Source of the DNA: Verrucomicrobiota bacterium
GTDB taxonomy: Bacteria > Verrucomicrobiota > Kiritimatiellia > CAJWTS01
Length of the DNA stretch: 64,000 nt
NCBI GenBank assembly: GCA_027623315.1
Contig: JAQBYD010000008.1
Coordinates: forward strand, 1 to 64,000
Direction of reading: 5' to 3'
Below the pieces are notes generated by a model. That model made no database searches. It saw only the letters and a list, made by a program, of their open reading frames with translations, and was not told the DNA's origin. The position numbers were made by a program, and so were the translations under genes. Of the stretch, positions 37,240-47,640 are shown one piece after another (positions within the stretch are counted from its first letter, which is position 1; every line of letters starts with the position of its first letter).

Positions 37240-38820
37240 GTGAAGCTGTCAACCTACCATCGTATCATACCGACCCTGCACTGCCTTCCGTTGGGCATCT
37301 GCGGGGCCGTGCTGGCTTGGGTCGCGGTCCGGTTGCGCTTCTATCATATCGATCTGCTGGCCGAGCATTTCGAGCTGGCGGCGATCTTCGACCCGCTGCA
37401 CACGCCTGTCGGGTTTCTATCGTTGATGGTGATCAGTGCGATCGTCGCGCTGATGGCACTGCTTGCCGCGTTTTCCGGACTACTCTCCAGGACCGCGCGC
37501 TCGCTTGGGCTGATTCGCAAGGCGAATGCGGCCCTTCTCGCCTACTTTATCTTCTACGCCTGGGCGGTAATCTCAACAACCAGTCGCATTGAGGATGCGG
37601 TTCGCTTTGGCGAATCCGCCCCGAACGCGGTCGACCTTTTCAACTGGCGGTTGGCGTATCTCTGGCTTCCTTCCTTCGTCGCCGCTGCGGTCGGGTGGCT
37701 GCATCTGAACGCATGGCGTCGCGCCGTCATGAATTTCTACACGGCCGAAGCGGAGGACGCACCCGCTCGTGGCGATCTGATCGTGGAGAACATACGCACG
37801 CACGGAACCGACCCGGAATATCGGAAGTCGAAGATCGGAAGCGTTTGGGCGCACATCCTGATCATCGTGATCATTCCGTGGTTGCTCAACCTGTTTGGCT
37901 GCGTGACGCCGTACCGTGTTCCGTTCGGCGGCGGCGAACCGGCGGTGATGCAGGTCGTGCAGTTCAAGAAGAAGCCGAAGAAGAAGCGCGAATACATTCT
38001 CTCGATGGACACCGCGATTCTCTTCAACCTGCCGGATCTCGATGAGTCCAAGATCTTTCAGGAGGTCGAGATCTTGACGCGATTGACCTACGAGGCCAAT
38101 GCCAAGGCCGCGCACGGTAAGCTCGGTTCGAAAACGGCCGACCAGGCGGGTTTCTGGGATGGGTTTCTCGACGGCGAGATGCGCTTCATACGGCTTGAAT
38201 ATAGCGGCGCCGACTGGGACGACGGGATGGATTCGACCACCCAGGCGGATATGAACTTCCTGCTGAAGTTTCGTGAAGTCAGTGGCGGGATGAAGACCGC
38301 ACTACGTGGCGAATCCCACCGCGTCAGCCTCCTCAAAAAGTATCCCAAGGGACAGGCGCCGCCGTTTGTCTTTATGACGGGCTCCGGCTCCATCAACATG
38401 GGCGGGGGCGATATGAAGGTCCTGCGAGAACACCTGCGCGGCGGAGGCCTGCTCTTCGCCGATTGTGGAAGTCCGGCATGGGACGGTGCCTTTCGTAGTT
38501 TCGTCAGCCGACTTTTTCCGGGTAAGCAGCTGAGTGTCATCGCCGACGATGACCCGATCTTTCAGCTCCCGTTCGCGTTTCCGAACGGTGCGCCGCCGCT
38601 GTGGCATCACGGCGGCCATCGCGCGCTCGGCATCAAGGAGGGCGGCCGCTGGTTGGTCTTCTATCATCCGGGCGATGTGAACGATGCGTGGAAGACCGGA
38701 CACTCCGGGATCGACTCGGATCTCGCGGAGGGTGCCTTCCAGATGGGCATCAATATCGTCTACTATTCGACCATGCAATACCTCCAAAAAACACGGAAAT
38801 ACCGTAAGGGCAAGCGATGA
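37240..38820 (+). CDS. Multi-TM protein with C-terminal DUF4159 domain
   Basis: Several TMs, then FIRLEYSGADWDDGMDST...PPFVFMTGSGSINMGGGDMKVLREHLRGGGLLFADCGSP...EGAFQMGINIVYY; homologous to the C-terminus of the 52.6-58.2 kb protein. Confidence 0.8.
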   Translation: MKLSTYHRIIPTLHCLPLGICGAVLAWVAVRLRFYHIDLLAEHFELAAIFDPLHTPVGFLSLMVISAIVALMALLAAFSGLLSRTARSLGLIRKANAALLAYFIFYAWAVISTTSRIEDAVRFGESAPNAVDLFNWRLAYLWLPSFVAAAVGWLHLNAWRRAVMNFYTAEAEDAPARGDLIVENIRTHGTDPEYRKSKIGSVWAHILIIVIIPWLLNLFGCVTPYRVPFGGGEPAVMQVVQFKKKPKKKREYILSMDTAILFNLPDLDESKIFQEVEILTRLTYEANAKAAHGKLGSKTADQAGFWDGFLDGEMRFIRLEYSGADWDDGMDSTTQADMNFLLKFREVSGGMKTALRGESHRVSLLKKYPKGQAPPFVFMTGSGSINMGGGDMKVLREHLRGGGLLFADCGSPAWDGAFRSFVSRLFPGKQLSVIADDDPIFQLPFAFPNGAPPLWHHGGHRALGIKEGGRWLVFYHPGDVNDAWKTGHSGIDSDLAEGAFQMGINIVYYSTMQYLQKTRKYRKGKR

Positions 38821-40214
38821 TTCTGATCCGCATAGTCTACTATTTTCTTTTCACGGGCGTCGTGTCCGTCCTGGCCTGGTCGGCCGGTCTGTTGATGTTG
38901 GCACGCAACTGGAAGCATCCTAACCGCACGCGTCTCTATTGGACGGCATTCGCGCTGAGTGCGTTCGCGCTGGTTACGGCGAATCGGAATTTCGAAAACA
39001 TGGCCGCGATCGGCATGGATCAGAGCGCTGAACTTGCGGCCCAGGACAAGCGCGCCGAGACCACGCCAGAAGATGCTGACGCATCCGAAACGTCTGAGGC
39101 AGGCGATGCCACCGGGGACGCCGCGGGGGAGGATGGCGAGGCCGACGGCGAGGGAATAGTGACGGGCGAAGTGGCGGCCGCGCAGACGGAGGAAGTGCCC
39201 ACGATTCCGCTCTATAAGCAGGATGGCAAGGTAGAGCGCGAGGAGGGGAAGAAGATTGGCGACAAGACGATCGCGGAGGCTGCGGAAGTGGAGGAAGAAG
39301 AGCAGGTTGTCCAAGGCCGCACGTTAACGGCGATCCATCTGTTCCGTGCCAATCACTACGCGCGTATGTACCGGACGCTGGCGATCGGTCTGTTCTGGAT
39401 CGCCCTGGTTCTGTGCCTGGTGGACTACCTGGCGAAATTCAACACGACCTTCGGAGCGTATTGCATTCTTCCGATCGCCTGCCGTTTCGTAGATTCCTTC
39501 TCCCGCAAGACGCACGGCGTCTTGGTCAAGAACGCGTCGAGAGAGGCCCTGCTCGAATTTCTGACGTGCTCTCTGCGTAAGGGAGAGACGTTCATATATT
39601 GTGGTGCGGGCGATCCATGGGCGCATGCTGAGGACTCGGCTCCGGCGGGAGTCGCGCATGGCGACACAGGCTTCCCTTGCAGCAAACGGCGCCGCCCGGA
39701 AGCTTCCGTGCCGGCGCTGGCCCGACTCCAACTTGCCGACCCGCGTCCATGGCTGCTCGACACGGCGATCGCAGGTCTGCGCGGCATCCAGTGTCAACAC
39801 CTCGAGACGTGGGAGCAATGCCGGAGCAATCTGCGACCGCGCGTGTGGCCGCTTCTCCGGACGCCGCGCCTGAATGTGGCCCGCTTGAACGGCTCGATCG
39901 CCGCAAACTTCATGCTGGAATCGACATGGTTCGGCCGCCAGTGTCTCGTCGTCGATGGGCCGGATAACGCGAAGAAATGGCTGGCGGAGCTTCAGAAGTT
40001 CCTGCGCACGAGGGTGCATGTCCTGGCGCAGGCTCGTCGCAGCGTCAACGTCGTCTGGCACGTCGACGTTCCGATTGCGGAGGAGGATTTGAAAGAGTTG
40101 CTGTTTCTGTGCGAAGAGACAAACTACAAGTTTGTGCTGATTGGGCCGCATGCCGTCTCGGCCGACATCGCTGAACGATTTGGCGAGTCATACGACGATA
40201 TGCCCCATTCGTGA
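38817..40214 (+). CDS. Hypothetical membrane protein with acidic linker
   Basis: N-terminal TMs MILIRIVYYFLFTGVVSVLAWSAGLLML, acidic Ala/Glu/Asp stretch, third TM region IGLFWIALVLCLVDYL; ATGA overlap with the DUF4159 gene. Confidence 0.65.
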   Translation: MILIRIVYYFLFTGVVSVLAWSAGLLMLARNWKHPNRTRLYWTAFALSAFALVTANRNFENMAAIGMDQSAELAAQDKRAETTPEDADASETSEAGDATGDAAGEDGEADGEGIVTGEVAAAQTEEVPTIPLYKQDGKVEREEGKKIGDKTIAEAAEVEEEEQVVQGRTLTAIHLFRANHYARMYRTLAIGLFWIALVLCLVDYLAKFNTTFGAYCILPIACRFVDSFSRKTHGVLVKNASREALLEFLTCSLRKGETFIYCGAGDPWAHAEDSAPAGVAHGDTGFPCSKRRRPEASVPALARLQLADPRPWLLDTAIAGLRGIQCQHLETWEQCRSNLRPRVWPLLRTPRLNVARLNGSIAANFMLESTWFGRQCLVVDGPDNAKKWLAELQKFLRTRVHVLAQARRSVNVVWHVDVPIAEEDLKELLFLCEETNYKFVLIGPHAVSADIAERFGESYDDMPHS

Positions 40215-40226
40215 GACACGCCTCTC

Positions 40227-43200
40227 ATGACAGGCGTGTCGCATAGAACTGGCAGATGCAGTGTTGTCGCGGTCACCATCGTCCTTGCGGTAAACTTGAC
40301 CGGGTGCGGTCAAAAGGATACGCCACCGCAGCGCGCCGCGCCGGTGGGGTCGACGGACGCTTCGGCACCTGCGGTCCAGCCGCAGGGGACACCGGCGGCC
40401 GCTCCCGAAGCGGCCGTACCAGCAACGGACTTTGACGCTGGCTTGCAGGAGGTGCTTCGGCTCGAATCGGATGCCGAATTCAGCAAGGCGCTTCGACTCT
40501 GCCGCGAACTCCGCAGCGAATTTCGCGCTCACAAGCGCGCGGATGAGTTTGATGAGCTGAGCCTCCGCCTCCGCGAAGGGGCACGCGCCGGCATCGGTCT
40601 CAAGGTATTCATTCAGAATCTTGCCGCTTCGGATATGCCCACGCGCCAGGCGGCACGAGATCATCTTTCCGAATCCGGGGATCCGGGGCGCATTCTCTTG
40701 CGCCGGGCGGTGCGCATCGCGGAGGGTGATCTGGTCATCGAATCCGCCGCGATCCTCGCGCGAATGAAGGATGTTGGCGCCATTGCGCCTTCGATCTCCC
40801 GCCTGCAGGGCGATGTCGATGTCGCGATCGCCTCATCCGTTGGCGGGATTCTCAGGAGCGTCGCCCCGGACCTTAGCGGCGACCACCTCAAGGCGTGCCA
40901 CGCCATGATCCGGGACGATTCAGCATTCGCCCGCAAAGCGGTCGCCGGAGCCCTCCAGGCCGTATTCGATGATGCCTGCGGGGGGAATGCGACGTCGTAT
41001 GATGACCGTGTCGGCCGACCCGGCGCCTTGCGGGAGCTGCGCAGCTATATCGAGGCCGCCGTGGCCTCCGGCGATGCGGAGGTTCAGCAGTGGGTATGTG
41101 ACGAGGGCGGCTCTTCAGCTTCGTACGTCCACTCCCTGCGAGGGAGGTACTACCTCGGGAGAGACCACGACCCGAGGCAGATCGACCGGGAGCAGTTCGA
41201 TACCATCATCAAGTTCTACAACGACTCCTTCCGCTATACCTCGAATCGCTACACGGACATCTCCGTCCGGTGGGACGGCTACATCGATGTCCCCGCGGAT
41301 GGGGATTATGCCTTCGACTTGATCGGTGACGACCGGATCCGGATCTGGATCGATGAAGCGCTCGTCGCAGAGAGCAAGGCGAACGTCGCGGTCAAAACCA
41401 ACCGAACCCTGGCGGCCGGTTTGCGGGCGGTTCGGATCGACTACATGAATGCCGGATCCACGGCGTCCCTGGAGTTCAGTTGGACTCCTCCCGGTGCGCC
41501 CCGCGCGATAGTGCTGCCGTACCGTGCTTCGCCACGACTCGCCATGCTGACCAACTTGCAGGCCTCCGTTGCCGCCCTGGCGACGAATGATCTCAAGGTG
41601 ATTCGGTCCGCGAAATACCAGCTTGGGCGTGGCGGCGGGACGAGCCGCATTCTTCTACGGGACGCCGTCGCGCACGCCTCGCCGACCGTGGCCCGGCGAT
41701 CCTGTGAGCTCCTGGTCGAGTTGCGCGATTCGCGAACTCCAGGGGTGATCCTTGCAAGGTTGCAGTCCGATCCCGCGACGCCGCTCCGGCTGGCTCTGTA
41801 CGACGCGTTGCGCGACCTCGGAGCGCGGATCCCCGCGGAACTCTACGGCGCGTTGCTGGCCGATCTGCGAGAGGCGACCGATTACACCATGCGATCCAGC
41901 GCGGTGGCCCTGTGCGGAATCCTCGAATCGACGCGTTCCAATGCCGCAGAGGAATTCAACGAGAAGATGGGTGACGCGAAGGCCTACGATGACTTGAAGG
42001 CCTATGTTGCCACTTGTCTCGAAGCAGAGGAGAAAGACACGGTCAAACTGGCCGCGGCGTTCGGCACGCCCTTCGCGCCGTATTTGCCGGGCCTCGAGGC
42101 TCACTTCTACCTGGGATACCGGTTCGACGAGCATTCGACTGTTCGACGTGCGAATCGTGTGCACCTCGGTAACCGGGCGTGGCCAATGCCCGAGGCACGG
42201 CAGGATGACGTTGCCGTGCGCTACAGCGGCCTGCTTACGGTCACTAATGCAGATGCCTATGCGTTTCAACTTCGCTCAGACCACCCGGGGAGTGTCCGAT
42301 TGGGTGAGATGCCCGTGTTGTGGAGCAGGGGACACACCTGGCGCCAATCGACGAACAAGCTCGAAGTCGGCGTCTATGCGTTCGAGGCAGCGACCGGATC
42401 GCCCAGCGGTAATAACCGTATCGAGTCGCACTGGGAAACGCCCGCGGGTAAGGGCGTCGGCGCGTTCTATTCCACGCGGCCATGGTTCGATGCCCTTAAA
42501 GAGTGCGAGGCGGCGGTGCTGAATCTGACCTCGACGAATCCGGCGATCTTCGAGCCGGCGCGGCAGATGCTTCAGCATTTCGACCCCGTTGGAAGGGCCG
42601 TGCTACGCCACGCGTTGCGCACGGGAACTCCCGAGACAGCCGGCGAGGCGGCTCGGATACTGGCACGTCATCGCGACGCATCCGCCGTGCCGTTGATCAT
42701 TGCGCGTATGAACGACGCGACCATCGCGGCTTCCGATCCATTCGTAGAGTCACTGGTCCTGCTGGCCGATCTCATTCCTCCGGAGTCCGTCGCAGCGCTG
42801 GCAGCCGCACTACCTGCGGGCGAGTGGAAGGATTCGCTGCCCCGCGCGGCGGTGCTCTCATCGATTCTTGATGTCACTTACGGGGCGAACGCGGCGGCGT
42901 TTGACAAGGGAGCCGGGCGTCCTGACCTTGCGTCACAATTCAAGCCGTACTTCGAGCAGCTGATGATTTCGGAGAGCCTGACCAACGCGGCGTGGGCGGT
43001 GCAGTATGGCGGCGCGTTCGCGCCGAGGATGAACGGACTGCATGCGCAGTACTTCCTGGGACGGAATTTCGATACTCCTGTTGTCGACTACCGGTTGGGC
43101 TCGACGAGTATCGCCAATCGCAGGTTTCCGATCCCGGGCGGGAGGCAGGACAATATCAGCGCTCGCTGGACCGGGTTCTTGAATATCGACAAACCGGGCG

Positions 43201-44369
43201 AGTACACGTTCGACCTGGTCGGCGACGATCGCGCGGTGCTCTGGTTAGACGGCGAAAAGCGTGCCGTGAGCACGGCTAACGTCGTGGCTTCGGCGAAGGT
43301 CACTTTGAAGCAGGGCCGTGCTCCGATTCGCGTGGACTATCAGCAGACCGGCAGCTCGGCGATACTGGATCTGCAGTGGAGCGGCCCCGGGATCACCAGG
43401 ACGGTGATTTCAGGCACGGCGTTGCAGGCGAACGCCCGGTTGAGCCAGTTCGAGTATCTGACGGCGAGTGTCGAGAAGCTGGTGCCTTTGACCGATGCGC
43501 AGTCGGCTGCCGGCGATAACGCCCTGCTGGCCTATGGCGACACCGGCCGGCTCGTGGCCCGTAACGCGTTTCGCCACGCCGCGGATCCGGTCTCCGTTGC
43601 CGGAGCCGGGTTCCTGCGTAGGCACGTCGATCCCGAATTTGGCGCGATTGCCGTACAACGCCTTTCCAGCACGCCGTCGGCCCTGGTCACCGCGTCGGTC
43701 GTCAGTCACGTGGTGCGTTACACGAACACGATCGAGACGGCTGACCTGGCGGGGCTTCACGATCTGGTGATGGCGGAGAAGAAGCACGACCTGCGTGGCC
43801 TGGCGCTGCTGTTTGATCGCGTGCTCACGAAAGAGTGTGCGGGCAAGGCCGACGCCTTCGCGAAGCGGGTTGGGCGCGCCAAGGCCCTGGAGACGTTGCA
43901 GGACTACGTCCGCGGAGGGGCTGCTTCGACGGACAAAGCCATTGCGGACTGGTTCATCAGGTACACTGGCGATCTCTATCCCGTTCTGGGCGTAACGGCA
44001 GCGTACTTCACTGGCGCGAACTTTGAGACGCCGCTCAAGCAGGGGCTGGCGGCGGCCGTGAGTATCGACCCCAAATCGTTTCCCTATGCGGACCCCCGAC
44101 CGGAGCAGGTGTCGGCCAGGTGGACGGGTTACGTCAGAACGCCCGCCAGCGGATCCTATACTTTCAAATATACAGGAATTGGCACGACGCAGCTCTGGAT
44201 CAACAACGCGGCGGTCGGAAACGGCGCCGGCGTCAATTTGAATGGTGTCCACGAGTTGAAGTTCGAGCTGTCACAGTCCACAAACGCGACCGCCACCCTC
44301 ACGTGGAGCGGCCCGGGTATCCCGAAGGAAGAGCCCATTCCGCAATCCGCTCTGCGGACATTGCCGTAG
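40227..44369 (+). CDS. Lipoprotein with four PA14 domains alternating with HEAT-like helical repeats
   Basis: Lipobox LAVNLTGC; four modules LRGRYYLGRDHDPR, LEAHFYLGYRFDEH, LHAQYFLGRNFDTP, VTAAYFTGANFETP each followed by VRWxGYxxxxxxGxYxFxxxGDD-like sequence. Confidence 0.85.
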   Translation: MTGVSHRTGRCSVVAVTIVLAVNLTGCGQKDTPPQRAAPVGSTDASAPAVQPQGTPAAAPEAAVPATDFDAGLQEVLRLESDAEFSKALRLCRELRSEFRAHKRADEFDELSLRLREGARAGIGLKVFIQNLAASDMPTRQAARDHLSESGDPGRILLRRAVRIAEGDLVIESAAILARMKDVGAIAPSISRLQGDVDVAIASSVGGILRSVAPDLSGDHLKACHAMIRDDSAFARKAVAGALQAVFDDACGGNATSYDDRVGRPGALRELRSYIEAAVASGDAEVQQWVCDEGGSSASYVHSLRGRYYLGRDHDPRQIDREQFDTIIKFYNDSFRYTSNRYTDISVRWDGYIDVPADGDYAFDLIGDDRIRIWIDEALVAESKANVAVKTNRTLAAGLRAVRIDYMNAGSTASLEFSWTPPGAPRAIVLPYRASPRLAMLTNLQASVAALATNDLKVIRSAKYQLGRGGGTSRILLRDAVAHASPTVARRSCELLVELRDSRTPGVILARLQSDPATPLRLALYDALRDLGARIPAELYGALLADLREATDYTMRSSAVALCGILESTRSNAAEEFNEKMGDAKAYDDLKAYVATCLEAEEKDTVKLAAAFGTPFAPYLPGLEAHFYLGYRFDEHSTVRRANRVHLGNRAWPMPEARQDDVAVRYSGLLTVTNADAYAFQLRSDHPGSVRLGEMPVLWSRGHTWRQSTNKLEVGVYAFEAATGSPSGNNRIESHWETPAGKGVGAFYSTRPWFDALKECEAAVLNLTSTNPAIFEPARQMLQHFDPVGRAVLRHALRTGTPETAGEAARILARHRDASAVPLIIARMNDATIAASDPFVESLVLLADLIPPESVAALAAALPAGEWKDSLPRAAVLSSILDVTYGANAAAFDKGAGRPDLASQFKPYFEQLMISESLTNAAWAVQYGGAFAPRMNGLHAQYFLGRNFDTPVVDYRLGSTSIANRRFPIPGGRQDNISARWTGFLNIDKPGEYTFDLVGDDRAVLWLDGEKRAVSTANVVASAKVTLKQGRAPIRVDYQQTGSSAILDLQWSGPGITRTVISGTALQANARLSQFEYLTASVEKLVPLTDAQSAAGDNALLAYGDTGRLVARNAFRHAADPVSVAGAGFLRRHVDPEFGAIAVQRLSSTPSALVTASVVSHVVRYTNTIETADLAGLHDLVMAEKKHDLRGLALLFDRVLTKECAGKADAFAKRVGRAKALETLQDYVRGGAASTDKAIADWFIRYTGDLYPVLGVTAAYFTGANFETPLKQGLAAAVSIDPKSFPYADPRPEQVSARWTGYVRTPASGSYTFKYTGIGTTQLWINNAAVGNGAGVNLNGVHELKFELSQSTNATATLTWSGPGIPKEEPIPQSALRTLP

Positions 44370-44425
44370 TTGAACCAGAGCGCCGACCGCATCGGCACCA
44401 GGGCATACGTTAGGCTCCACCGACT

Positions 44426-47400
44426 CTACGACGGAAAAAGCGTCTTCGCGTCCATCGCTGTCCCCACGGCCTGTCGTAGATCGGACAGGGAGAGTGGCTT
44501 GCCCACGACCAGTGTGACGCCGTTGGGGCACTCACGGTTCTCGTTCATGATCGAGCCGAATCCTGTGATCAGGATCACGGGACTCGTCCGAGAATGCCCC
44601 GCGATGGTGACGGCAACCTCGTCGCCGCTGATATCCGGCATCGCACGATCGGTGATGACCAGGTCGAATGGCTCCCGGTCATAGAGTTCCAGTCCGGAGC
44701 GCCCGCGATCAGCCCGTGAGACGGTATGGTCATCCAGCCGTAGATATTTCTCGATGATATCGAGGGTGCGGCTGTCGTCGTCGATGATCAAGACCTTGAG
44801 CCCGTGGACGGTATCGACCGTGGGTTTTTCGACTTCGTGTGAGGTTGCGATTCGGCACTGGACAGGGAGAATGATGGAGAAGGTTGTGCCACGGCCGTGT
44901 TCACTCTCCACGTCGATTCGTCCATCGTGCGATTGCACAACGCCATAGACAACCGCAAGTCCGATCCCCGTTCCGCTGCCTGCCTTGGTTGAGAAGAACG
45001 GCTCGAAGCATCGCCGGGCGACGTCTTTGCTCATTCCCATGCCGGAGTCGCGGACACGGATCAACACGTCATCGGCGCTACGGCTTGTCGAAACGGAAAT
45101 AGAGCCGTTCGCTGCCATGGCGTCGCCGGCGTTGAGAACCAGGTTGGTGAGCATGACATGCAGCTGGGATCCGCTTCCGCATATGGGCGGAACGTCGTCG
45201 AGTTCCGTTTCAACGTCGATATGGACTCCACGCTCTGCCTGCAATTTGGTCCATCGATGGCGGGTTCCGTCCAGAACATCAAGGATCAGCTGATTGAGGT
45301 CTACCATATCGTAGTCGGACTCGTCAGCGGGACGATAGAAATCGCGCAGGCGCCTCACGACGTCGGCGGCGTGGACGGCCGCAGCGCGCACCTCCTTGAG
45401 GATAGTCGTGGTCTCCTGGCGGTCATCGAGGATGTCGGGATCTTCAATCAGGAGATCGGTGAGTCCCATGATCGGCATGAGGGTGTTGTTGAAGTCGTGG
45501 GCGACCCCGCTGGACATCTGGCCCAGCGCGCTCAACCGCTCGCTTTGAATGACCTGACGTTCCGATTCCTTGAGCCGGGTCAATGCGGCGGAAAGTCGAA
45601 TATTGGCGGCGCGAAGCTCCTTGGTCCGCTCCTCGACGCGCAGTTCGAGTTCGTCGAGACGCTTAGTGCGAGGATCGGGTGTGACCGAGACGGTGACCTG
45701 CGCGGATGTCTCGCTATAGACGAGGTCCTGGCTGATCGCGCGAACCTGAAAGGCGTACTCACCCGGTCCCAGATCGGCGTAACGGACGGTTTCGTGCCAT
45801 GTGGACTTCCACGTGTGATCGTAACCTTCCAACTTGTAGGTGTATCGCAGGTGCTTGCAATTCATGCTGATCCCGTGAAAGTGGATGGCGATGGCATCAG
45901 ATCCGACGGGAAGTGTGTACCGGCCGTCGGATTCGCACTTTGCGGGCGACACGCCTCGAATGAATACGGTCGGCGCATTCTCCGTCTCCGGCCTGTAGAG
46001 GCATGTGCCCTTGTAAGTCGCGATTAGAACGTCGCCGCTGGAGGTCTCCTGGACATCGGTGACGGAGTTACTTGGCAGTCCATCACCGACGGAGAGGAGT
46101 TGGTGATTTTTTCCATCAAAACGAATCACGCCGCCCCCCAGGGTGCCGACCCAAAGGTGATCGTGGCTATCAACCTGTAAGACCTTGATGTAGAGACTCG
46201 AAAGCTCCGTTTCGGGGGAGTGCTCCTCGAAGGCTCCGTCAACGAACTTCCCGAACCCCATTCCCGTTCCGATCCACACCTGCGCATCGCGATCCTCGAT
46301 AACGCACTCAAGCGGAACGTGGTCCCCGATGGGAAACGTTTCGCAGGGCCCCTGGCTGTGACAGGCGTGCAGGCATCTCGTGCCGTTATCGCATGCCCAC
46401 ATCGTGCCGTCGGACCCGCCGTGAAGTGATACCACGTGCCGCGCACCTTCAAGGGCCGTAGACTCGAGTCGCCAGCCGCTGTCCCCTTTTCGAACCATGC
46501 GCAGCCCGCCGGCACCGCCGATCCACAGGACGCCGTCACGATCCTCCGCGATGCACCAGACGCTCATGAGTGGGGTATCGGCGTCGGAGCCGGTGATCAG
46601 CGTTGGGGCCATGGAGTCGGACTCGAGCAGGTAGAGGCCGTGTTCGGTTCCAGCCCAGGTGCGGCCGGCGGAGTCCTTGTGCAGCGCGAAGACACGGCCG
46701 GATAACTCGACGGCAGTCCTGGAGTAGCCCGCCTGTCGGATTACGCGGTTCCCCGATCCGAGAAGGATTTCGTGTTGAGACGTTACGGCCGTACACTCCT
46801 CGATTGGGTCGGTTGCGACCATGCGAATCCGGTACGGATCGAGTCGACTGATTCCCGCGTGGTTGCAAGCGAACCACAGCCCGCCTTCACGATCTTCGAT
46901 CATGTCGGCAATATCATTGCCGGCGAGTCCATCATCGGTGGTGATTCGCGAATACGATTCACCATGGTAAACCGACGCGCCGAAGTACGCGCTGGCAAAC
47001 CAGATCGTGCCCACGCGGTCGCATACAATCTTCTGCACCCGTCGGTCCTCGAGTCCCGGGGTGGCACCAAGGGTTTCGAACGTGGTCCCGTCGTAGATAG
47101 AGATTCCGTTCTCCCACGTTCCGAACCAGAGGCGGGAGTCCATGTCCTCTGCCACGCACGTCACGTCGTTGAATGGATGACCATCTGCGGCTGTGAAAGG
47201 GGTGAAGTTGATTCCGTCGAATCGGTAAACGCCCGCGCCCAGGGTGGTGATCCAGAGGGTCCCGTCCCGTGCTTCAAGAATTTGCGTGATGCGGCCTGGC
47301 GCGCCGGCATTCGGGAGACTCAGGCGTTCCGCACGCGCGTTCTTCATACGAGTGATCTTGCCCTGCGAGTGTCCGAACCAGTGCGTACCGAAACGGTCGT

Positions 47401-47461
47401 GAAGAATGGCGAGTACAGCGGCATCGTTGCGTTTACGTACGTCTAATCTACTTTTAAACAT
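44426..47461 (-). CDS. Hybrid sensor histidine kinase: two-component-regulator propeller, Y_Y_Y, HisKA, HATPase, receiver
   Basis: Repeated DGxLWI/FGT blades; YKLEGYDHTWKSTW (Y_Y_Y); SSGVAHDFNNTLMPIMG (H-box); GSGTGIGLAVVYGVVQSHDG; KVLIIDDDSRT...DLVITDRAMPDISG. Confidence 0.93.
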   Translation of the reverse strand: MFKSRLDVRKRNDAAVLAILHDRFGTHWFGHSQGKITRMKNARAERLSLPNAGAPGRITQILEARDGTLWITTLGAGVYRFDGINFTPFTAADGHPFNDVTCVAEDMDSRLWFGTWENGISIYDGTTFETLGATPGLEDRRVQKIVCDRVGTIWFASAYFGASVYHGESYSRITTDDGLAGNDIADMIEDREGGLWFACNHAGISRLDPYRIRMVATDPIEECTAVTSQHEILLGSGNRVIRQAGYSRTAVELSGRVFALHKDSAGRTWAGTEHGLYLLESDSMAPTLITGSDADTPLMSVWCIAEDRDGVLWIGGAGGLRMVRKGDSGWRLESTALEGARHVVSLHGGSDGTMWACDNGTRCLHACHSQGPCETFPIGDHVPLECVIEDRDAQVWIGTGMGFGKFVDGAFEEHSPETELSSLYIKVLQVDSHDHLWVGTLGGGVIRFDGKNHQLLSVGDGLPSNSVTDVQETSSGDVLIATYKGTCLYRPETENAPTVFIRGVSPAKCESDGRYTLPVGSDAIAIHFHGISMNCKHLRYTYKLEGYDHTWKSTWHETVRYADLGPGEYAFQVRAISQDLVYSETSAQVTVSVTPDPRTKRLDELELRVEERTKELRAANIRLSAALTRLKESERQVIQSERLSALGQMSSGVAHDFNNTLMPIMGLTDLLIEDPDILDDRQETTTILKEVRAAAVHAADVVRRLRDFYRPADESDYDMVDLNQLILDVLDGTRHRWTKLQAERGVHIDVETELDDVPPICGSGSQLHVMLTNLVLNAGDAMAANGSISVSTSRSADDVLIRVRDSGMGMSKDVARRCFEPFFSTKAGSGTGIGLAVVYGVVQSHDGRIDVESEHGRGTTFSIILPVQCRIATSHEVEKPTVDTVHGLKVLIIDDDSRTLDIIEKYLRLDDHTVSRADRGRSGLELYDREPFDLVITDRAMPDISGDEVAVTIAGHSRTSPVILITGFGSIMNENRECPNGVTLVVGKPLSLSDLRQAVGTAMDAKTLFPS

Positions 47462-47640
47462 ATCTTAGAAGAGGATTGTGAGAATCATCGGAACTTCCAC
47501 AGCTACGTCATGTCTCAATGGCTTCCGGCGGAGCCGCTGGCGTGAGGCCCTCCTCCCCGTCCACGAAATCCGCGGTCCAGATGCGATGTCGCGCGTAGGA
47601 CAGCGCGCCCCGGTTGCGGAGAACCCGAAAGGTAGGTAGC

